Part shown: positions 1-3,123 of the stretch, piece after piece | How positions within the stretch are numbered: the stretch's first letter is position 1 | How the letters are laid out: every line of letters starts with the position of its first letter | Assembly (NCBI GenBank): GCA_025055355.1 | Contig: JANWYM010000273.1 | Coordinates: forward strand, 1-5,976 | Origin: Abditibacteriales bacterium | GTDB lineage: Bacteria; Armatimonadota; Abditibacteriia; Abditibacteriales; JANWYM01 | Direction of reading: 5' to 3' | Length of the DNA stretch: 5,976 nt | Made by a program: the position numbers and the translations under genes | Notes under the pieces: model-generated | The model's database searches: none | Told to the model about the DNA's origin: nothing | What the model saw: the letters and a program-made list of their open reading frames with translations, nothing else

Positions 1-108
1 CTCGCAGTTGATGTTGGCAAGGCTATGATGCACGAAGAATGAGCCCTCCCACAGCACGCCGATCGGTTCTCGCGTCTCCGTCCGAATAGAAGTCCGTTTG
101 AGGGGCAT
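1..108 (-). CDS. Glycosyltransferase (GT4-like), N-terminal fragment cut by window edge
   Basis: Thirty-six codons are visible before the reading frame runs off the left edge. After a basic, polar lead of about 15 residues the protein reads IGVLWEGSFFVHHSLANINCE. This WEGSxFVHHSLAxxN pattern is what I recall from the first beta-strand and loop of GT-B glycosyltransferases of the family 4 type, in proteins that transfer sugars from nucleotide-sugar donors in the cytoplasm. The start is the ATG at 108-106. A GGAG Shine-Dalgarno lies at 119-116 with 7 nt spacing, and a promoter candidate sits just upstream. No catalytic region (such as the C-terminal EX7E motif) is in view, so donor and acceptor are unknown. 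It lies on the same strand as the YkgJ-like gene but 369 bp downstream with its own promoter, so it is probably a separate unit. Family call is from memory of motif style and is moderately sure. Confidence 0.6.
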   Translation of the reverse strand, partial: MPLKRTSIRTETREPIGVLWEGSFFVHHSLANINCE

Positions 109-140
109 TGTGTTGCTCCATCACGTTTTCATCACGCCGG

Positions 141-156
141 TCCCGACGGGTCGGGA
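141..156. repeat. Perfect short palindrome in glycosyltransferase leader
   Basis: TCCCGACGGGTCGGGA has two 7-bp arms around a GG centre. It can form a 6-bp stem with a 4-nt loop in the 5' leader of the minus-strand glycosyltransferase transcript, between the proposed -10 and the ribosome binding site. It could be a small leader hairpin, an operator for a dimeric regulator, or a fragment of a dispersed palindrome; the sequence does not decide. Confidence 0.45.
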
Positions 157-169
157 TTGCGACACGTCT

Positions 170-199
170 ATAATATCGGCAGGCTGGGGGAAATGTGAA
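170..199 (-). promoter_or_regulatory. Candidate sigma70 promoter for the glycosyltransferase
   Basis: On the minus strand TTCACA (199-194, 5 of 6 to TTGACA) is followed after 18 bp by TATTAT (175-170, 5 of 6 to TATAAT). This predicts a transcript start near 163 and a leader of roughly 55 nt. It is the only good promoter-like pair found upstream of the partial gene in correct orientation. Confidence 0.45.
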
Positions 200-477
200 T
201 TCCCTTTGCGGCGTATGGCGAAGCGGTTGGTTCCTGTTTCTTTGGCTGGTCTGAATCCAGTTTGGAAGAGGGCGTCAGCCCCGCTTCCACGGACAGCGGG
301 GCTGACGCGCTCTTCCGAACTGGCTCCAAGCATGGCTTCGTCCGCGTTCGTGTTACCCGTGGGACATCACCCGCCGCACGCCTTCCCGCGTGCCTCGTCG
401 CGGTTTTCAACAACGCGCCGCATGAGCGCTGCGTCCCCTCCAATTCATCTCTCCCACCGCTGCTCTTGCTCTCCGCG
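200..477. other. Non-coding stretch with palindromes, no supported gene
   Basis: Between the end of the YkgJ-like gene and the glycosyltransferase promoter I see no convincing gene. Open frames exist on both strands but have no recognisable protein character and lie across inverted repeats. Besides the large inverted repeat at 257-323 there is a small hairpin, GCACGC / GCGTGC (376-381 / 388-393), with a 6-nt loop. Neither hairpin is followed by a T-run in the minus-strand reading direction, so no classic intrinsic terminator for the upstream gene is visible. Confidence 0.5.
257..323. repeat. Long imperfect inverted repeat (29-bp arms, 9-bp loop)
   Basis: The arms 257-285 and 295-323 are reverse complements at 27 of 29 positions and enclose a 9-nt loop (286-294). 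The arms begin and end with CCAGTT / AACTGG, and the inner 15 bp (GTCAGCCCCGCT on the left) are the GC-richest part. A transcript across it would fold into a very stable hairpin. There is no flanking T-tract, so a rho-independent terminator is not the obvious reading. A dispersed palindromic repeat or a very small non-autonomous element fits better. It lies in intergenic sequence and both strands are read through without stops over most of it. Confidence 0.8.
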
Positions 478-1743
478 TTAATTGCCGTCCGCCACAGCCG
501 CGGGCACAAACTTGGGGGAATCGTAAACGAGGTCGAGGAACTTGCCAAATGATTTGACGCCCGGTTGAGGAGCCAGCGTGCGCGCCGCCATTTCGGTCAA
601 CTGAATGCCCTCAAACAGGTCGTCACATTCAACGACTTTGCTACCACGCCGCCACGCCATCGCCCGCGAGAACCAACGCGCCCAGATAAAGTGCCCGACG
701 AAATGATGCCAGCCGCGCACGAGCGTCGTCAGAGGAACGACGGTGCGGCTTTCAAGTTTGCTGATGAGCCAACGTTGCATCAGCGTGTGTATCTCGGTTT
801 GCGCGGTGTCGAAGGAGATTTTACGGAGTTGGTTGAGCGACACTTCCTGACCGTTCAGCGTCCACAGTTTGACGCGCCCGCTGCCGCACAGCAACCGCAC
901 CCGCGCCCCGAATCCCAGCGGCTTTTCCCCGTGCACGTCGGCTGCCATGCTTTCAAACGCCGCTAACGTGACGCCAAGATACAGCCGATGCACCAGCGGC
1001 GCAGCGGGCGTCTTCGCGGCTTGGGCGAGGAGTTCCGCTACGTTCAACTCGCCCAACGTCCGGGCTACCGGCGGCACGGGTTGTGACTCCATCCGCGCTT
1101 GGAGTTGCACCTGACAGACGCGAAGGATAAGCGCCGTTCCTGCGATCAGACGCGCTTCCATCGTCGCATCTTCGCACAGCATCAGCGCGAGCAGCGCGTT
1201 TTCGACTTCCACGTAATCGCGCCAGTTGAGCGTTTGGTCCAAGAACAGTGCAACCTCAGCAGGCAGCGTGGCGACTTCGGAAACCTCGGTCAGCAGCCCG
1301 CGAATTTCGGACAGGTGGTTTTCAATCGGTTCACCCTTCTGTCCCAGCGCGGAAGGGCAGAACAAGTCGAGCGAAACGTTCACGCCCTCGGGCGTGCGCA
1401 CGAAGTTGTAGGGGAACTTGCGGCACATCAGCGGCTTGGCGTCTGCACCCATGACGGAGTGAATGAGGCAGCGGTTGTCATCCTCCAGAAAAATGCACCG
1501 CGCCCCGACGCGCGCCAGTTCGTGCGAATAGATTCCCTCTTTCGCCGCGTCCAAGGGGATGAACAAGGGTCGTCCCTTGAACCGCTCCCCATACTGTGAC
1601 CAATCCACCGCCGCCAACCGCTCGTATGTCGACTTATCAATCCTCACCGCGTAACGCGAGCAGCAATTCCCACACCGATGACAACTATATCGCCCCGAGG
1701 GCGGCAGGACGACGAGTTCTGTCTGTTCCCTGCTCAGAGGCAT
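478..1743 (-). CDS. YkgJ-family cysteine cluster protein (CxxCxxCC), long form
   Basis: A 421-residue protein. The N-terminal ~135 residues carry the YkgJ / CxxCxxCC-type cluster (Pfam PF03692 style): C21-x2-C24-x2-C27-C28 near the start, then C83, C92 (CLIH), C107 (PLMCRKFP) and C129 (LFCPSA). These eight cysteines are placed as in this putative zinc- or iron-sulfur-binding family, whose biochemical role is mostly unknown. Residues ~136-421 are predicted mainly helical, with no domain I recognise and no signal peptide, so it is probably cytoplasmic. Most stand-alone YkgJ proteins are far shorter. The long form recalls FliB-type flagellin lysine-N-methylases, which also begin with a cysteine cluster, but no flagellar genes are nearby, so I would not name it so. 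The start is ATG at 1743-1741, with GGAGG at 1755-1751 and 7 nt spacing. It is divergent from the GAF gene. No strong promoter was found for it within the 286-bp gap. Confidence 0.85.
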   Translation of the reverse strand: MPLSREQTELVVLPPSGRYSCHRCGNCCSRYAVRIDKSTYERLAAVDWSQYGERFKGRPLFIPLDAAKEGIYSHELARVGARCIFLEDDNRCLIHSVMGADAKPLMCRKFPYNFVRTPEGVNVSLDLFCPSALGQKGEPIENHLSEIRGLLTEVSEVATLPAEVALFLDQTLNWRDYVEVENALLALMLCEDATMEARLIAGTALILRVCQVQLQARMESQPVPPVARTLGELNVAELLAQAAKTPAAPLVHRLYLGVTLAAFESMAADVHGEKPLGFGARVRLLCGSGRVKLWTLNGQEVSLNQLRKISFDTAQTEIHTLMQRWLISKLESRTVVPLTTLVRGWHHFVGHFIWARWFSRAMAWRRGSKVVECDDLFEGIQLTEMAARTLAPQPGVKSFGKFLDLVYDSPKFVPAAVADGN

Positions 1744-1845
1744 GACGAGTCCTCCGCGAGATTCAATCCATCTCCGTTATCGGCAGGGGCGGGCAAACTC
1801 TTCACGCGGAGAATCTGTCACTGGCGCGCTGTCCTCCAATTTTCA

Positions 1846-1875
1846 GCGACAAATTTTCCCCGCCTGCTTTATAAT
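1846..1875 (+). promoter_or_regulatory. Possible distal promoter for the GAF gene
   Basis: A perfect TATAAT (1870-1875) is preceded, at 18 bp, by GCGACA (1846-1851; 4 of 6 to TTGACA). A transcript from here would run through the hairpin at 1906-1956 before reaching the GAF gene. The weak -35 and the presence of a much better promoter closer to the gene keep confidence low. Confidence 0.3.
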
Positions 1876-1905
1876 TAGTCTGTCACAACCTCCTCAGACA
1901 TCAAA

Positions 1906-1961
1906 GTAGCCCGCGACGCGGTCGCGGAACCCGCCGGCGCAGCGCGACGGGCTACGTTTTT
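1906..1961 (+). repeat. GTAGCCCG/CGGGCTAC hairpin followed by a T-run
   Basis: The outer arms GTAGCCCG (1906-1913) and CGGGCTAC (1948-1955) are perfectly complementary. Inside, GCGAC-GCG-GTCGC (1913-1925) forms a second small hairpin, and GTCGCG (1921-1926) can alternatively pair with CGCGAC (1943-1948). TTTTT follows at 1957-1961, so the plus-strand transcript would look like an intrinsic terminator or attenuator. There is no plus-strand gene upstream that needs ending, and the form resembles dispersed palindromic repeats, so I list it as a repeat that could also stop transcription from the distal TATAAT. Confidence 0.6.
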
Positions 1962-1975
1962 CGGAGAGGCTCTTA
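1956..1975. repeat. Solo transposon-end-like sequence resembling the MITE right end
   Basis: GTTTTTCGGAGAGGCTCT followed by TA closely matches the right terminus of the element at 2495-2615 (GTTTTCGGATAGGCTCTAA): one extra T and one substitution. The sequence immediately outside GGCTC is TTA, matching the TNA type of target site. No clear partner end was found upstream. The best candidate is a weak one starting after TTA at 1875-1877. Confidence 0.45.
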
Positions 1976-1982
1976 GCACCAT

Positions 1983-2011
1983 TTGACACCGATTCCCCCC
2001 ACGGTCATAAT
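1983..2011 (+). promoter_or_regulatory. Sigma70-type promoter of the GAF gene
   Basis: A consensus TTGACA (1983-1988) is separated by exactly 17 bp from CATAAT (2006-2011, 5 of 6 to TATAAT). Initiation near 2018 would leave a leader of only about a dozen bases containing the ribosome binding site GAGG (2020-2023, 6 nt from the ATG). It begins only 8 bp after the solo transposon-end-like sequence. This is the best promoter in the window. Confidence 0.75.
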
Positions 2012-2029
2012 ACTCCAACGAGGTGAGGC

Positions 2030-2494
2030 ATGTTGAACCGACACGCGGTATTAGCCAAAATTCAAGACGCCTTAGCGGAAGTGTCCGACTTCGATGCGGC
2101 GTGCGAAAAAGTGGTTACGCTGCTGCACGATATGCTGCCGACTTACACTGGCGTTTACATTTACATGCTGGACGGGGACACGCTGGTTCTCACGCACTTC
2201 GTGGGGCGTCCAACGGAGCATACCCGCATTCCCATTGACCGAGGCATCTGCGGGGCAGCGGTGCGGGAGGCGGCGACGGTCATTGTGGACGACGTGCGCC
2301 GTGACCCACGCTATATCGCTTGCTCCCTCGAAACGCAATCGGAAATCGTCGTGCCTATCTTCAAAAACGGTCAGGTCATCGGCGAGATTGACGTGGACAG
2401 CGATGCGCTGGCAGCGTTCACGTTGGAGGACCGCGAGATGTTGGAGAAAGTGGCGGCGTGGATGGCGGAGAAGTGGAGGCCACCACCTCGCTAA
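2030..2494 (+). CDS. Single-GAF-domain protein, free-methionine-R-sulfoxide-reductase-like
   Basis: The 154-residue protein is one GAF domain. The core RIPIDRGICGAAV (66-78), DDVRRDPRYIACS (87-99), SEIVVPIFKNGQVIGEIDVDS (104-124) matches the layout of free methionine-(R)-sulfoxide reductase (fRMsr/MsrC), a small cytosolic repair enzyme. C74 and C98 correspond to two of its three active-site cysteines (C94 and C118 in E. coli numbering), and E105, D121 and D123 fit the substrate-binding acids. The position of the third, resolving cysteine (C84) holds H64 (EHTRIP), so activity may be altered or lost. Many related GAF proteins with a His here have no known function, and a sensor role is the alternative. 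The start is ATG 2030 with GAGG at 2020-2023. It is transcribed alone from a strong promoter. The stop codon TAA coincides with the target-site copy of the MITE-like element that follows. Confidence 0.85.
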   Translation: MLNRHAVLAKIQDALAEVSDFDAACEKVVTLLHDMLPTYTGVYIYMLDGDTLVLTHFVGRPTEHTRIPIDRGICGAAVREAATVIVDDVRRDPRYIACSLETQSEIVVPIFKNGQVIGEIDVDSDALAAFTLEDREMLEKVAAWMAEKWRPPPR

Positions 2495-2615
2495 GAGCCT
2501 ATCCGCAAACTCTCCCCTCCTTACCAAGGAGGGGGCAGGGGAGGTCCAGAACCAGCCAACTAACCCCCTGTGGTCTTCCTGGCAAACGCAGAGGGCAAGG
2601 TTTTCGGATAGGCTC
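2495..2615. mobile_element. MITE-like element (121 bp) with TIRs and TAA target duplication
   Basis: Left end GAGCCTATCCGCAAAC and right end GTTTTCGGATAGGCTC are inverted repeats with a single mismatch over 16 bp (16 of 17 if one adjacent base each side is counted). TAA flanks both sides (2492-2494 and 2616-2618). TIRs starting GAGCC with a 3-bp TNA duplication are, as I recall, typical of IS5-family elements of the IS1031/IS427 type. The element is too small to code for a transposase and its interior has no supported ORF, so it would be a non-autonomous derivative mobilised in trans. Its interior holds a strong hairpin. The left TAA serves as the stop codon of the GAF gene. The family assignment is inference; TIR and duplication are seen directly. 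Confidence 0.75.
2514..2534. repeat. 9-bp-stem hairpin inside the MITE
   Basis: CCCCTCCTT (2514-2522) and AAGGAGGGG (2526-2534) form a perfect stem with an ACC loop. A following GGGGAG (2538-2543) offers an alternative partner for the left arm. This CCCTCCTTACCAAGGAGGG style of palindrome recurs in many bacterial genomes as a stand-alone repeat, so it may have been captured by the element. Confidence 0.7.
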
Positions 2616-2622
2616 TAAGTTT

Positions 2623-2699
2623 CGATGTCTGACGAGACGCAGAGCGACGAAGCCATCTCCAGCAGCGAAGGGGATTGCTTCGCTCCGCGCGCAATGACG
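2623..2699. repeat. Degenerate dispersed palindrome (CATTGCG ... GAAGCAATC type)
   Basis: Read on the minus strand it begins CGTCATTGCGCGCGGAGC followed by GAAGCAATCCCC. The other half, on the plus strand, reads GACGAGACGCAGAGCGACG followed by AAGCCATCTCC. The halves are imperfect inverted copies of the widespread CGTCATTGCGAGC...GAAGCAATC repeat seen in unrelated bacterial genomes. The second arm is clearly decayed (GTCTGACG in place of CATTGCG; CCATC in place of CAATC). It follows the MITE by 5 bp and holds no gene. Confidence 0.65.
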
Positions 2700-2754
2700 T
2701 TTTGACGCAGGGGATCGTCTCGCGGCGCTCGCCATGATAGGCGGAGGAATGTGT

Positions 2755-3006
2755 ATGAATCAGTCCAAAAATCTGCGGCTCGTTCAACCTCCGCGCGATG
2801 CGGTCGCCGCCCAACCGCCTGTGCGCTGGGCTATCGGGGAACTGGCGGGGTCACTGGTAAGGCACGGTGTTACACTGCGCTCCTGCCAAGACATCGCCCA
2901 GACCCCTGGCGGCGGTATCTGACGATGCTCATCAGCCAGCACGACGTTGTCCGTCAGGACCGCGAGCGTTAGCCTCACCGAGGGATTTGCTTATGTTCCG
3001 CTGGGG
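2755..3006 (+). pseudogene. Relic of a glycosidase N-terminal domain
   Basis: ATG at 2755 has a strong GGAGG site (2743-2747, 7 nt spacing) and opens a 55-codon frame ending in TGA at 2920-2922. It contains PVRWAIGELAGSLVRHGVTL, the style of the first strand and helix (AxxELxxxLxxxGVxL) of the alpha/beta domain preceding the catalytic barrel in GH20- or GH67-like glycosidases. After the TGA, the same frame continues to SVSLTEGFAYVPLG, which fits the next conserved stretch of such a domain (EGFxxV; compare EEGFVIV in the intact downstream gene). Between them the frame is scrambled: the alternative frame reads LTMLISQ just after the stop, suggesting a small indel near 2918-2925. Everything beyond is missing and replaced by a palindromic repeat. 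I read this as the 5' remnant of a second carbohydrate-active gene. A genuine 55-residue peptide is less likely. Confidence 0.55.
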
Positions 3007-3034
3007 ACACCCAGCCGCCGAAAATCGCAGAAAC

Positions 3035-3104
3035 GGGAGCCCCGAACTGGTTCGGGAGGGCGACGCTTCAGCACGGTTCGGCTCGGTGGGAGCCCCGCCC
3101 TCCC
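3035..3104. repeat. Palindromic repeat just upstream of the DUF4838 gene
   Basis: GGGAGGGCG (3054-3062) pairs perfectly with CGCCCTCCC (3096-3104), with further interrupted pairing inside (3065-3069 with 3089-3093) around a ~19-nt loop. A smaller hairpin CCCGAAC / GTTCGGG (3041-3047 / 3050-3056) overlaps its left arm. GGGAGCCCCG occurs twice as a direct repeat (3035-3044, 3088-3097). It ends 19 bp before the ATG of the next gene and is followed by ATTTTGGGAGAAGG, so a transcript would carry a strong hairpin plus short T-run right before the Shine-Dalgarno. Confidence 0.65.
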
Positions 3105-3123
3105 ATTTTGGGAGAAGGTGCCC

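Noticed and set aside
168..548. Minus-strand open frame of 126 codons overlapping the end of the YkgJ-like gene
   Set aside because: It crosses the large inverted repeat, overlaps a real gene in another frame, has no good ribosome binding site in view and no protein-like motif.
1776..1804. Minus-strand promoter pair TGAAGA-17-GATAAC for the YkgJ-like gene
   Set aside because: Only 3 of 6 and 4 of 6 matches to the sigma70 hexamers; not better than chance in this gap.
2702..2738. Promoter for the relic using TTGACG at 2702
   Set aside because: No -10-like hexamer occurs at 16-18 bp; the nearest A/T-rich bases are 25 bp away.
2947..3123. N-terminal extension of the DUF4838 protein starting at TTG 2947
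   Set aside because: It translates a palindromic repeat and gene relic, has no plausible ribosome binding site, and would bury the signal peptide that starts at 3124.
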